DNA from: Nemophila menziesii
Taxonomy: Eukaryota; Streptophyta; Magnoliopsida; Boraginales; Hydrophyllaceae
Length of the DNA: 64,000 bases
NCBI GenBank assembly: GCA_029959085.1
Contig: JARWIR010000039.1
Coordinates: forward strand, 930,001 to 994,000
Reading direction: 5' to 3'
How positions within the stretch are numbered: the first letter of the stretch is position 1; each line of letters begins with the position of its first letter. The notes under the pieces are model-generated. The model was not told where the DNA came from and did no database searches. It saw only the letters and a list, made by a program, of their open reading frames with translations. Shown piece after piece: positions 36,714-49,187 of this stretch. Made by a program: the position numbers and the translations under genes.

Positions 36714-37559
36714 ATGATAGCTTCATGTCCAAGTTTGTTGCATTTTGTACACTTCGCATCAGGTCTTCTAAAACATTTAAAAGGTGCATGACCTTTCTTT
36801 CCACAATGTTTGCAAGGAGGATAATTTCCCTTTGAAACTCCCTTATGTTTATTAACATTGTTACTTGATCCTTCCCCTTTTGTTTGAAATTTTTTCTGGT
36901 TCTTTTCATCATGTTTGGCTTGAAGTGCTCCCTCAACTGATCCTTCTTGCCTCATCATTCTTCTTTGTTCCTGTGCCTGTAAGGCATTTAATATCTCTGC
37001 CAACATAATCTTCGACAAATCTTTAGTATTTTCTAAAGTAGTGATTGTGGCTTCATATCTTTCGGGCACAGTAACATGAATTTTTCTACAATTCTAGAAT
37101 CAGAAAATGTGGATCCAAGTAACCTTACTTTATTAGCAATATTCAGAAGTTTATCTGAATACTCTTTAATTGTTTTAGATTCCAACATCTTTTGCATTTC
37201 AAACTCTCTGATTAAATTTAAAACTTTCATACCTCTTATCATATCATCGCCTTCATATTCTCTTTTAAGGTAGTCCCAGGTTTCCTTTGCGGTTTTAAGT
37301 GACATAACCCTTGTGAAGATAGTTGGGGATACAGCGGCAAACAAACATGCTTTTGCCTTTGACTTTTTGGTTTTCTTCTCTTTGTGATTTTTCATTTGGT
37401 AGGATTATCTGGTAAATTAGGAACTTCATAATTTACTTCCACTGCATCCTAAATATCCAAAGATTCCAGATATGTCTCCATTCTCACAGCCCACATTTGA
37501 TAATTTTCTCCATCAAAGATGGGAGGAGAAATTGATGAAAAATTTGTTCCTGCTTCCAT
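36590..37559 (-). pseudogene. gag: gag of copia element 2 (broken)
   Basis: ATG at 37559 opens MEAGTNFSSISPPIFDGENY, then a TAG about 37 codons on and a frameshift near 37395. The main body 37395-37033 has ACLFAAVSPTIFTRVMSL and AKETWDYLKREYEGDD, typical of UBN2/gag capsid. A second frameshift near 37069 leads to the nucleocapsid, which has two intact CX2CX4HX4C knuckles: CKHCGKKGHAPFKC and CTKCNKLGHEAIIC. A third frameshift near 36690 separates it from the protease, so gag and pol were one frame originally. Confidence 0.9.
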
Positions 37560-37607
37560 TTGTTTAATTTCTTCAAATAAAATAAGCGCAGATCCCTTAA
37601 GAAGAAA

Positions 37608-37620
37608 TCTCTAGATACCA
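37608..37620 (-). other. Primer-binding site of copia element 2 (altered)
   Basis: Minus strand TGGTATCTAGAGA two bases from the 5' LTR. The usual initiator Met site is TGGTATCAGAGC; here an extra T follows TGGTATC. Confidence 0.75.
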
Positions 37621-37622
37621 AT

Positions 37623-37880
37623 TGTTAGTGTTTGTGAATACAACATTAATTGATTGAAAGCAAAAATTTGTTTATGAGAAAGAGAATAATTCGAACCAGA
37701 TAATAAGAGATTGAAATGAAACTTTTTATTAAGATTTACACGGATAGAATACATACATATATAGGGTTCCTATTACACAACTGCTAACAACTGCTAATAA
37801 CGGCTAGTAACTGTTTGATCTTATCCACAACCTAATAAATACATTATATATATTTGCACTACTAATACAAATATTTAACA
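37623..37880 (-). repeat. 5' LTR of copia element 2
   Basis: 258 bp, about 95% identical by eye to the copy at 33499-33758, ending at the duplicated target AAATG. Confidence 0.92.
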
Positions 37881-38226
37881 AAATGAAAGATAAATGTATT
37901 CTTACACATATTTTTAATGATTGATCATCTGTTACAAAACTTTGAAGTCCATCACAGATAGCACCAAATATTATGTATATTTTTGATGGTCTACACCAGA
38001 GAAGCATGGTGTAGCCTTCTAATTGTAGCCTATGAACATAAATCATATAGTAAATTTTATTTTAAAACTTAATATTATATATTGATAGATAATATACTCA
38101 TTTCAAATAATTCAGTTGAATATTCTAAAAATAGGTGAAAGTTTCAAATAAAACAAAACATAGGGAGTTCACCTTTTTCTTAACCTAGATAAAAACACAA
38201 GACATCTAAGGAATTAATTTTTGAAG

Positions 38227-39027
38227 ATAAATCAGTTGGTGGAGAATGTGAACAATATCGAAGATGCTTTGCTTGATATAGGAGACTCTCTCTTCAGTAG
38301 TGATAGTTCAAATGATCTGAGTAATATAAAAGACCCCCTCTTCAGTAGTGACTGTTCATTAGAAGATAATAGTTTATATCTCGAATCAAAGATGAATTTG
38401 TCAGTAAAAGTCATTACAACATATTTTATTTATAGTTTCTAAAAATATTGTTCATGCCGATTTTAACTAAATATTATTAATTGTGTTATTAAGGAAACTA
38501 ACATATATATCAATGTGTGGTTTAGGGTCGTTGATTCAGCATGCCAACTCTCATGTGCTCTAGAGATACCCATGATAGATGAGCTAGGGTTTTCGAGAAA
38601 GTATACTCATTACTTGGAGGTGAATTTTTTAAAATATTTTTTTATCATTCGATTTTGCCTTAATCCATGCTCATGATTTTATTACTGTGGGTTTTTTTCC
38701 AGATGGCTGGAGCTTTTAACAACAAGATAGATCTTATGGTTTCCAGCCAAAGAGAGCTTGAGGACGATTGTGGAGGTGCCAGGTACATCTCAAATTGAGC
38801 GACTGAATGAAGCAAGCCAGGTAGGAGGGGAGCAACTAAATGAAGAAGAAGTAGTTAATATGATTGTGCCTACAGAACCTTTACTTGTTATTAGAGGAAA
38901 ACTGAAGTCAACTCTAAGTTCGAAATTGGTAGTTCATCTGGTTCTTCGTAAGATGATATCAATAAAACTATACGAAGCCAAGCGTGATGTGGATAGGTGT
39001 TCAATTCCGGTTGTGTTGTTTATTTGA
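38227..39027 (+). pseudogene. Exon-like block, U6
   Basis: Exon A from 38227 reads NNIEDALLDIGDSLFSSDSS and stays open past its usual end because the donor GTAAGT is changed (TTTGTCAGTAAAAG). Exon B 38526-38619 keeps 94 nt and both borders. Exon C starts at 38703 (ATGGCTGGAGC). The shifted frame runs open from 38758 to 39027, with a small deletion changing the reading after LLVIRG. Confidence 0.5.
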
Positions 39028-40616
39028 TGATTGAAATTTTAATTTTATAGTGAATATTGGTGGTTGGCTAACCTTTGTTTGGTTTTTTAGTTGAATTTCT
39101 TATTCAGTTGTTTCTATTATAAGAGAAAAATTGTTTGAAATAATTAAGGTGTGTTCTGTACAATTGAAAATGAGTAGAAAAAATATTTCATTTCATGGAA
39201 AGTTTTGGGAAATAACTATTGCGCTGTTTGATAGCTTTTATCTTCTTGTGTGATATCACATAAAACTTTTTATGAAAACGACAATCAAAGTTGGCACGTG
39301 AAGATATATATGTAAAAAGTAAGCTGATTTTACATTCTTCATGAATACGTTATAGAATTTAGGAACTATGTGGGTTGGTTTGAATAAAATTTTATTCTGG
39401 TTATTTCTAAAACTAAATTGAAAAATAACGTAGAGATGAAATAGATAGTTCGACCAGACCTGACAGATAGGACTCTTTGTGACTCATTTTTATAATCATG
39501 ATACAAGTCTTAAGACCAAGATTGTAAGGATCTTACTTGATATTCACATTGGGCTCGAGTTACTCTACTTAACTGTTACATTTTGGTGAGATTAGTTTTG
39601 GTCATCTGAGGGTTGTATATGAGTGTTAACAATATGAATGAGAGCATTGTTGAATGTTGGTTGTACATATTGTCATGATGTGTGTTATTATTTGCAAACG
39701 ATTATCCAGGTTCCAGTGAGCAAAAATTCAGCGAAAAGTAATTGAAAATAAAACAAAAAAATATTTGATTGAGTCTTGCAAAGTGAATGATCTTAACAAT
39801 TCAAGTGTTTTAACATCACGATTGAGAGAAGGTTCTGAGTGATAATTATTCATTAGGAATCCAACAAGTCATATAGACCAGAGAATGTGGTTGAGAATGG
39901 ATTAGAAATAAATTAAGCTCATGAATGTGTTGTTAGATTAAGTGAGGAGAGCACGTTAAGACTACTTGCATCATCTTCATTATACCAAAGAAACACCCGT
40001 GTGGAAGATCATATTATAGCTTGTCCTTAGCGAGTCGAATGCATGGTACCCTCTTTACATGGAATTCAAATACATCTCTTGTCACTAGACTATTATATGT
40101 GAATGAGTTTGAAAATATTTGTCAATGAACAATGTAGAATATGCCAACACCCTTTAGAAAGAGTGAGATTGGAATTCACCATTCATCATCATCATTATCG
40201 CAAGATGGTGCGACTAGAAAGGATGCACATTGGTCAGAGTTTTCAGAGAGGAAACCGGTGCCAGATTTGTTGTGCCTTTGAATCTTTGACGAGCTAAATG
40301 TGGAACACCAAGTCGATATTTTAATAAGGATTTATCTTCACATTGTAGGCGACTGGACCTATTTTTTTTAATGTGGAAAGAACCATAAAATCGGCGACAA
40401 AGTTTTGTATTTATGTGACCTCTAATTGATAATTGTTGATACGGCTTTAATTTCACCCGCGCGAGTTCATTTGCTTCAAATGATTCTAGCAAATGTTTTA
40501 TGCAAGTCTGGGCACAAAGTGAATTCGTTCATAACTATAGTAAGGTGTCTTGGAGCTGCAAGTCTGAATCAACAACTTCATTATGGAAGAACTTGGAACG
40601 TAATGAATAATAGCTG

Positions 40617-40949
40617 GTGAAAGATGACCATATAGAGTTTGAAATATGGTCATTCTGGAAAATGTGTGAAGAGATGTTTTGTACCAGAATTATGTCCAAG
40701 GTAAGAACCTTTGCGTGGAGTGTCAGAGACAGAGCACCAAAGATAGAGTTCAAGCTCATTCTTTACGATTTCAGTTTGCCAATCACTTTAGGGTTATATG
40801 CACTACTTTTTGCTGATGTAGTACCTTGTAGTTTGAACAATTCCTTCCAAAAAGACACCGTAAAAATTACTGAAGGCCGTGACTGCTGGGTTAAGGTAGG
40901 GAGAGAAGAGGGGGATGGAGCTTTTAGGATTTATGATTTATGTGTGTAA
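40617..40949 (+). pseudogene. Unrecognised 110-codon open frame in block A, U7
   Basis: The longest open frame of block A: it contains FEIWSFWKMCEEMFCTRIM, KIEFKLILYDFSLPITLG and DCWVKVGREEGDGAFRIYD. The same frame is open for 90 codons in U5 (28014) and is broken by small deletions in U1, U2 and U4. It lacks any motif I can assign. It may be the remnant of the coding part of a captured gene or an unknown element. Low confidence that it was ever expressed. Confidence 0.3.
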
Positions 40950-41065
40950 TTTAATATATAAATTAAGTAAAATAATAAATGAGTGTATAATGAGTAGTTG
41001 GAAAATAGATTTATAGTGTTAAATCTTCCAGTCAACCTTTAGTAAGAAGAGTGAATTGAAATGAC

Positions 41066-42329
41066 AGGTTTGGATTGGGGTTTTCAAGACTCATTAGATA
41101 TTTTTTATTTTTTAATCTAACATTTAATATTTTTGATAAAAAAAAGTCGAATTTTAAAAAGAAAGGAGGTTTGGGAATACCAAATATTGAAGATCTAAAT
41201 AAAGTATGCCTTTTGTTCACCTTTTGGAGAATGTATGCGCAACCGAATAACCTGTGGAATATATGGGTACATCATAATATTATTAAAGGCAAATGTATAT
41301 GGAGTATTGACATCAAGCAATCACACTCTTGGATATGGAACCAACTTATGTAGATAAGGTACATTGCATATAATTTTATCTTTCATTAGGTGAAAAATGG
41401 TAACAACACTTTTATTATATGGGATAAATGGTTAGAAGGCAAAAGTATGCAGGAAGTTCTTGGTATTGAGATAGTTAGGTATAATATTAATTGTGATAGA
41501 ACTATTAAAAGCTGCTATGGTAGAGATAGATGGAGACTACCTCCTTGGTGTGGGTAAATTGTTACCTTACATTACCATTATTAAACTACAACAAGGGTAT
41601 GATCTTATATTTTCGACCATAAGCACAAAAAGATGCTTTTCATTTAAGAAAACTGAAAACAAAATTGTTAGTAACAATGATCAAGTTCAGTGGTTCAAAA
41701 TTGTATGATCCAAGTTAAATATTCCGAGGTGTTCCATTGTAGCATGGATGGCTATTCAGAATAGGTTACCTACCAAGTCCATGATGATTAGTTGGGGCCT
41801 TCAAATTGATCCTTTATCTGAAGAGGTGGAGCATTTGTTTTTGAGTTGTTCTTTCGCAAAAAGAATTTTAAGTAAACTGCTTAAAGCCTGCAATGTTAAA
41901 AGCAATCCAACTAATTTAGAAGCGTTAATTGAAGATATTCTGCAGTTATCTTGTGATGAGATTATTGTTATTGCGAGTATTCTACTTACAACTTATATAT
42001 ATTGCATATGGTGGGAGAAAAATGAAAGAGATCATTTAAATAATAGACAAAATGAAGAACAATTGTATAAGAAAATATGTGGAATGGTGTGTGTTAAGCT
42101 GAAAAAAAGAAACTAAAGTGGATTTAGCATAAAAGCTGAACACCACTTTCCAATTGGGCTAAAAAGCTTGTTGAGCCAATTTTTTAATCCCATATTCCTT
42201 TGAAAGCTTGTAATATTTTATCTTGTAATAGTTGTATTTGCCTTAATTAATTAGTCTTTTTGGGCTTTATTTTGTAGCAGGCTAGAAAAAGTTATGTAAA
42301 GATATTTGAAGTTGATTTTAATAATAAAA
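41066..42329 (+). mobile_element. LINE 3' fragment with complete C-terminus, U7
   Basis: Best copy of the C-terminal end. The frame at 41748-42116 runs from RLPTKSMMISWG through EEVEHLFLSCSFAKR to YCIWWEKNERDHLNNRQN and ends CVKLKKRN, the usual end of plant LINE ORF2 (a WxxRN-type motif followed by basic residues). The first part is open at 41075-41353. The CxxC segment is missing. Confidence 0.85.
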
Positions 42330-42704
42330 CATGGACTAGAGAATCCATAGATATACTATATCATATCAATTATATAATACTATTTTTTCTTCTAACTATC
42401 TAAAATCACAGAAACGTAACTCAAATATTGTTTTAAAAATTAAAATAAAACTATATGTGTTTTATTTAAAACAGTGTAGTTGTCCTTCAATAGTCTCTTG
42501 AAGTTGTTATATAACATATGCATTCCACTAAGTAAAACAAATTATATTCTTATACATGTCCTTTTAATTACACTTGATCATTTTTCCCATGCCCTTATAT
42601 TTTTACGAAGCCGAAGACTCATTCACCATACTTTTGCTTCAAACCGCCCGATTAACTCATCTTCTAATTTTTTTTTTGGGTGAGAAACTTTAATTCCTGT
42701 ACCC

Positions 42705-42860
42705 CCTATCTATAGTTGTGAATAGTCCATTACATAGATCCATAGTTGTGAATCGTCTATAACAAAGATCTCTAGTTGTAAATCATCCATAACGCCAGAT
42801 CTCTAGTTGTAAATCGTCCATAACACCGATCTATATGTGTGGTTCGTCCAATTACCTTAT
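42705..42860 (+). repeat. 30-bp minisatellite, U7
   Basis: About four to five diverged monomers of the same family (for example TAGTTGTAAATCGTCCATAA). Confidence 0.75.
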
Positions 42861-43619
42861 ATTCATAATACCTATCTCTAGTTGTGATTCCCTATCGGAT
42901 TATGATTAGTCATGCCATTTCAATTAAGTAGACAGGTTCAATTTCTATTTAATAGTGCATTACTTTTTATTTGTAATTTTGTGATTAGTCATTAGTTTAT
43001 TTAATAATTTTTACCAAAAAATAGCTTTATGATGATTATATATATTATGCAATGAGTTAATTTCCTATGTTGTTGTGCACATATTATTTTTGTTACTTTT
43101 AGATTGATTGCTTGTGTGTTTTCTTGCAATTTGTTATCTTTGGACTTTTGCATTTTTTAATTAGTTTAAACCTAGCTTAAATTAAATAAATTGGGTTAAT
43201 AATAATAATTATGATAATAATAAATACTTTAATTTAAATGGACTTGAGTAGTTATGTGCAGAAAAATTTCAAGTAAATGACAGTAATGTATTCTTAAACA
43301 TATTTTTAATGGTTGATCATCTGTTACAAAACTTTGGAGTCCATCACAGATAGCACCAAATATTATGTATATTTTTTAATTGTCTACACCAGAGAAGCAT
43401 GGTGTAACCTTCTAATTGTAGCCTATGAACATAAATAATATAGTAAAATTTATTTTAAAACTTAATATTATATATTGATAGATAATATACTCATTTCAAA
43501 TAATTCAGTTGAATTTTCTAATAATAGGTGAAAGTTTCAAATAAACCAAAACATAAGGAGTTCACCTTTTGCTTAACCTATATAAAAACACAGGACATCT
43601 AAGGAATTAATTTTTGCAG

Positions 43620-44344
43620 ATAAATCAGTTGGTGGAGAATGTGAACAATATCGAAGATGTTTTTCTTTATATAGGAGACTCTCTCTTGAGTAGTGATAGT
43701 TCAGATGATTGAGTAATATAAATGACCCTCTCTTGAGTAGTGATTGTTCATTAGAAGATAATAGTTTATATCTCGAATCAAAGATGAATTTGTAAGTAAA
43801 ATTCATTACAACATATTTAATTTATAGTTTCTAAAAATATTGTTCATGCCGATGCTAACTAAATATCGTTAATTGTGTTATTAAGGAAACTAACATATAT
43901 ATTAATGTGTGGTTTAGGGTCGCTAATTCAGCACGCCAGCTCTCAGGTGCTCTAGAGATACCCATGATAGATGATCTAGAGTTTTCGAGACAGTATACTC
44001 TTGGACGTGAATTTTTTAAAATATTTTTTATCATTTTATTTTGCCTTAATCCATGCTCATGATTTTATTAATGTGGGTTTTTTGCCAGATGGCTGGAGCT
44101 TTTAACACCAAGATAGATCTTATGGTTTCCCGCCGCAGAAAGCTTGCAGACGATGGTGGAGGTGCCAGGTACATCTCAAATTGAGCGACTGAATGAAGCA
44201 AACCAGGTAGGAGGGGAGCAACTAAATGAAGAAGAAGTAGTTAATACGATTGTGCCTACATGTCCTTTACTTGGTATTAGAGGAAGTACTGTAGTCAACT
44301 CTAAGTTTAAAAGGTGGTGGTTCATCTGGTTCTTCGTAAGATGA
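43620..44344 (+). pseudogene. Exon-like block, U7
   Basis: Exon A 43620-43791 is one base shorter than in U1, and the frame breaks at GATGATTGAG. Exon B from 43918 has lost about 10 bases before its donor. Exon C from 44089; the shifted frame is open from 44144 to 44344. A decayed copy. Confidence 0.5.
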
Positions 44345-45250
44345 TATCAAGAAAAAACTATACGCAGCCAAGCGTGGTTATTTCCGGTTGTGTTGTTTAT
44401 TTGATAATTGAAATTTTAATTTTATAGTGAATATTGGTGGTTTGTGAACCTTTGTTTGGTTTTTTAGTTAAATTTCTTATTAAGTTGTTTATATTATAAG
44501 AGAAAAATTGTTTGAAATAATTAAGGTGTGTTCTGTACAATTGAAAATGAGTAGAAAAAATATTTCATATTATGGAAATTTTTGGGAAATAACTATTGCG
44601 CTGTTTGATAGCTTTTATCTTCTTGTGTGATATCACATAAAACTTTTTATGAAAACGACAATTAAAGTTTGCATGTGAAGATATATATGTAAAAAGTAAG
44701 CTGATTTTACATTCTTCATGATACGTTATAGAATTTAGGAACTATGTGGGTTGTTTTGAAGACAATTTTATTCTGGTTATTTCTAAAACTAAATTGCAAA
44801 TAACCTAGAGATGAAATAGATAGTTCGACCACACCTGATAGATAGGACTCTTTGTGACTCATTGTTATAATCATGATACAAGTCTTAAGACCTAAATTGT
44901 AAGTATCTTACTAGATATTCACATTGGGCTCGAGTTACTTTACTTTTTGTTACCGTTTGGTGAGATTAGTTTTGGTCATCTGAGGGTTGTATATGAGTGT
45001 TAACGATATGAATGAGAGCATTGTTGAATGTTGGTTGTACATATTGTCATGATGTGTGTTATTATTTGCAAACGATTATCCAGGTTCAAGTGAGCAAAAA
45101 TTCGGCGAAAAATAATTGAAAATAAAACAAAAAAAATATTTCATTGAGTCTTGCAAAGTGAATGATCTTGACAATTCAAGTGTTTTAACATCACGATTGA
45201 GAGAAGGTTCTGAGTGATAATTATTCATTAGGAATCCAAAAAGTCATATA

Positions 45251-47510
45251 GACCAGAGAACGTGGTTGAGAATGGATTAGAAATAAACTTAAACTCATGA
45301 ATGTGTTGTTAGTTTAAGTGAGGAGAGCACGTTAAGACTACTTGCATCATCTTCATTACACCAAAGAAAACCCCGTGTAGAAGATCATATTATAGCTTGT
45401 CCTTAGCGAGTCGATTGCATGTTACCCTCTTTACATGGCATTCAAATACATCTCTTGTCACTAGACTATTATATGTGAACGAGTTGGAAAAGATTTGCCA
45501 AAGCACAATGCAGAATATGCCAACCCCTTTTAGAAAGAGTGACATTGGAATTCACCATTCATCATCATTATCGCAAGATGGTGCGACTAGAAAGGATGCT
45601 CACTGGTCACAGTTTTCAGAGAGGAAACCAGTGCCAGATTTGTTCTGCCTTTGAATCTTTTGACGAGCTAAATGTGGAACACCAAGTCAATATTTTAATA
45701 AGGAGTTATCTCCACATTGTAGGCGACCGGACCTATTTTTTTTTTAAATGCAGAAAGAACCATAAAATCGACGACAAAGTTTTGTATTTAAGTGACCTCT
45801 AATTGATAATTGTTGATACGGCTTTAATTTCACCCACGCGAGTTCATTTGCTTCAAATGATTCTAGCAAAATGTTTTATGCAAATCTGGGCACAAAGTTA
45901 ATTCGTTCATAACTATAGTAAGGTGTCTTGGAGCTGCAAGTCAGAATCAACAACTTCATTGTGGAAGAACCTGGAATGTAATGAATAATAGCTGGTGAAA
46001 GGTGACCATATAGAGTTTGAAATAGGGTCATTCTAGAAAATGTGTGAAGAGATGTTTTGTACCAGAATTCTGTCCAAGGTAAGAACCTTTGCGTGGAGTG
46101 TTAGAGACAGAGCACCAAAGATAGAGTTCAATCCCATTCTTTATGATTTCAGTTTGCCTATCACTTTATGGTGATATGCACTACTTTTTGCTGATGTAGT
46201 ACCTTGTAGTTTGAACAATTCCTTCCAAAGAGACACCGTAAAAATCACTAAAGGCCATGACTGCTGGGTTAGGGTAGGGAGAGAAGAGGGGGATAGAGCT
46301 TTTAGGATTTATGATTTATATGTGTAATTTAATATATATAGTAAGTAAAATAATAAATGAGTGTATAATGAGAAGTTGGAAAATAGATTTAAAATGTTAA
46401 ATCTTCCAATCAACCTTTAGTAAGAAGAGTGAATTGAAATGACAGGTTTGGATTGGGGTTTTCAAGACTCATTAGATAATTTTTATTTTTTAATCTAACA
46501 TTTAATCTTTTTGATAAAAAAGTCGAATTTTAAAAAGAAAGGAGGTTTGGGAATACCAAATATTGAAGATCTAAATAATGTATACCTTTTGTTCACCTTT
46601 TGGAGAATGTATGCGCAACCAAATAACATGTGGAATATGTGGGTACATCATAATATTATTAAAGGCAAATGTATATGGAGTATTGACATCAAGCAATCAC
46701 ACTCTTGGATATGGAAGCAACTTATGAAGATTAGGTACATTGCTTATAATTTTATCTTTCATAAGGTGAAAAATGGTAACAACACTTTTATTTCCGGTTG
46801 TGTTGTTTATTTGATGATTGAAATTTTAATTTTATAGTGAATATTAGTGGTTTGTGAACCTTTGTTTGGTTTTTTAGTTGAATTTCGTATTCAGTTGTTT
46901 CTATTATAAGAGAAAAATTGTTTGAAATAATTAAGGTGTGTTCTGTACAATTGAAAATGAGTAGAAAAAATATTTCATTTCATGGAAAATTTTGGGAAAT
47001 AACTATTGAGCTGTTTGATAGCTTTTATCTTCTTGTGTGATATCACATGAAACTTTTTATGAAAACAACAATAAAAGTTCGCACGTGAAGTTATATATGT
47101 AAAAAGTAAGCTGATTTTACATTCTTCATGAATACGTTATAGAATTTAGGAACTATGTGGGTTGGGTTGAAGACAAATTTATTCTGGTTATTTCTAAAAC
47201 TAAATTGCAAATAACCTAGAGATGAAATAGATAGTTCGACCACACCTGACATATAGGAATCTTTGTGATTCATTTTTGTAATCATGATACAAGTATTAAG
47301 ACCTAGATTGTAAGGATCTTACTAGATATTCACATTGGGATCGAGTTACTCTACTTAACTGTAACATTTTGGTGATATTAGTTTTGGTCATCTGAGGGTT
47401 GTATATGAGTGTTAACGATATGAATGAGAGCATTGTTGAATGTTGGTTGTACATATTGTCATGATGTGTGTTATTATTTGCAAACAATTATCCAGGTTCA
47501 AGTGAGCAAA
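45251..47510 (+). repeat. Tandem array unit U8 (internally deleted, end cut by gypsy insertion)
   Basis: Last visible copy. Block A 45251-46330 is followed by the first 350 bp of the LINE fragment. At about 46790 the sequence jumps from the LINE (ACAACACTTTTATT) to the unit tail (TCCGGTTGTGTTG), removing about 3 kb. The tail then runs to 47510, where the gypsy LTR begins. Block A here has an open 85-codon frame (45397-45654, SRLHVTLFTWHSNTSLV...), not recognised. Confidence 0.92.
46445..46790 (+). mobile_element. LINE fragment remnant, U8
   Basis: Only the FKKKGGLGIPNIEDLN to MKIRYIAYNFIFHKVKNG part (46511 on) remains before the deletion junction. Confidence 0.8.
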
Positions 47511-48998
47511 TGGTTGGGCCTAGGGTGTGATAAAATAAGAGATAATTAACGTGAAAATAACACCCTAAACTACACGGTTCTGCAAGTATACAGATCATAT
47601 GCAAGTTTTAGTTAAAAGATTAAGATTCATTCCGCAGAGACTACAGAGGTTAGGAGAATCTTATGCAAATACCAAGTGCAAATAAATTAAAGATAGAACA
47701 ACTAAACGCAAATAAAAGTAAAGACACGTAAAAATGGATTAATTAACTAAATTAAACTAAGAATTAAAAGACAGAAAATAAATACGAAAGAGAAGTGATA
47801 TGAGAATATAGCTCAAGTTATTAGCATGTAATCCCCACTAGTTTTGCCGTTCTAAACATGTAAGGGTGAATTATGTAGTATTTCCCTAATCGGTCCCAAT
47901 TCGCTATCGGTAGTTTAAAATAGGATTTACCTGTGTCAATAAGGCTTCCTAAGCAAACTTTTCCTGTAATTGGTAAATAGTCACAAGAACTAAACCGTAG
48001 TGATTATCTAGCTAGGTTGGGTTGTCAGATCAGACCTAATACTAGACGTTATGTGCTAAACATGCAATTAAACACCGTTGTCAATGGTGACCTAATTACT
48101 AGATGGTAATTCTATATGGCGGCCGTCCACAAGAACACAGAATATAAATCCAAACACATAAACAGAGAATAAAAACTATAATTCTATTTAAAATATTAAA
48201 TTCCCAAATTAGATAGATGTCAATCAAAACTAGGGTTCATACATATATGCTAAAACTCAAGCTAAAGAAATTTAGTTCATGAAAGAAAAGAAAGAAAGTA
48301 CAAATCTAAAGGTAGAAGAAGACATTGTTGATGACAGCTCCTTCCAGACTTCTCTCTTGTGTTGTAAGCTTCCTCTTGGTTTAAGGTTTCACCAAGGAAA
48401 ATTTAAGAGTGTTAAGAGGCTGTATTTATAGTGTATAGGTTGACTAAATTCGTTTCTTTAGAGATAAGTTAAGTAATGGACTCCTAGCCCAACTCAAATT
48501 CGTAAGGAAATAAAGATAAACACTGCTGGACCGTTTTGAACATATCTTCTTCGTTATTGGTCGGATTGAGCTCCATAAGATACCAAAAGAATCACAACAG
48601 AATTATCTTTGCACATGTGAAAGAAAATTACCAAAATCGGCCTATTTCTTGGGTGAAATCGCATATCTTTAGGCGTGTACTGCAGAATCCTAGATTAGGC
48701 AGCTTTTCCTTTTCCATGTTTTTAGCCTTTGTTTCCTTTATCTCCAATTTCCATGCATATCTCTTTCCATAAGTTGTAGTCTTTGACTTGGACTCTAATT
48801 AATCTCCGTAATTATCTTTAAAGCTTCACACTAAATAAACAATTAAACCCAATATGCTCTAAAAATATTATGTTCCTAAATCAAGACTCAAAATAAGAAA
48901 GTGCACTAAACTAAGCTAAAATCCACCTATAAACTAATAAATAAGCCTAAAATGATGTCTCAAAAGTATATTTTATTATCACAAATGAGGAGACATCA
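47511..48998 (-). repeat. 3' LTR of the minus-strand gypsy element
   Basis: 1488 bp. On the minus strand it starts TGATGTCTCCTC and ends GGCCCAACCA. Directly inside it, the minus strand reads TTTGAGTTGGGGGTCT, the likely purine tract. Confidence 0.9.
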
Positions 48999-49187
48999 AG
49001 ACCCCCAACTCAAAGTTGTATCATCCCAATACAATAAAAGTAAAGAACAGTAGGGTAGTCAAAATAAACAAGAAGAAGTCGGAGGGGAACAAGAACAGAA
49101 TATAATGAATGATCCTAGAGCATAAAATCTAAAAAGTCTCATGTAGTAATGCTCAAGAAATAATGCGCAAATATGCTTAATACACAT

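Larger units (their letters stand above)
33499..37880 (-). mobile_element. Ty1/copia retrotransposon, element 2
   Basis: Element of 4382 bp on the minus strand inside the U6 spacer. The target AAATG is duplicated at 33494-33498 and 37881-37885; the uninterrupted CAAGTAAATGAAAG is present in the other units. Order on the minus strand: 5' LTR (37880-37623), primer site, gag, protease, integrase, RT, RNase H, purine tract, 3' LTR (33758-33499). The LTRs differ at about a dozen of 258 positions by eye. It is defective through stops, frameshifts and internal deletions. It belongs to a different copia family from element 1. Confidence 0.95.
30611..39875 (+). repeat. Tandem array unit U6 (5'-truncated, split by copia element 2)
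   Basis: Starts inside block A, at the point equal to about 430 in U1, through a deletion joined at ATGTG. It then contains the rest of block A (30611-31260), the LINE fragment, a spacer whose minisatellite is almost fully deleted (33050-33110), the copia insertion 33499-37880, the exon block and the tail (39030-39875, no gene seen). Confidence 0.9.
39876..45250 (+). repeat. Tandem array unit U7
   Basis: Seventh copy, 5375 bp and complete. Block A 39876-40960, LINE 41066-42329, minisatellite 42705-42860, spacer to 43600, exon block 43620-44344, tail to 45250 (no gene seen). It belongs to the U5-U7 subfamily. Confidence 0.93.

Noticed and set aside
40780..40949. Possible B3-type DNA-binding remnant (DCWVKVGREEGDG)
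   Set aside because: Only a loose resemblance over a few residues, no further conserved positions.
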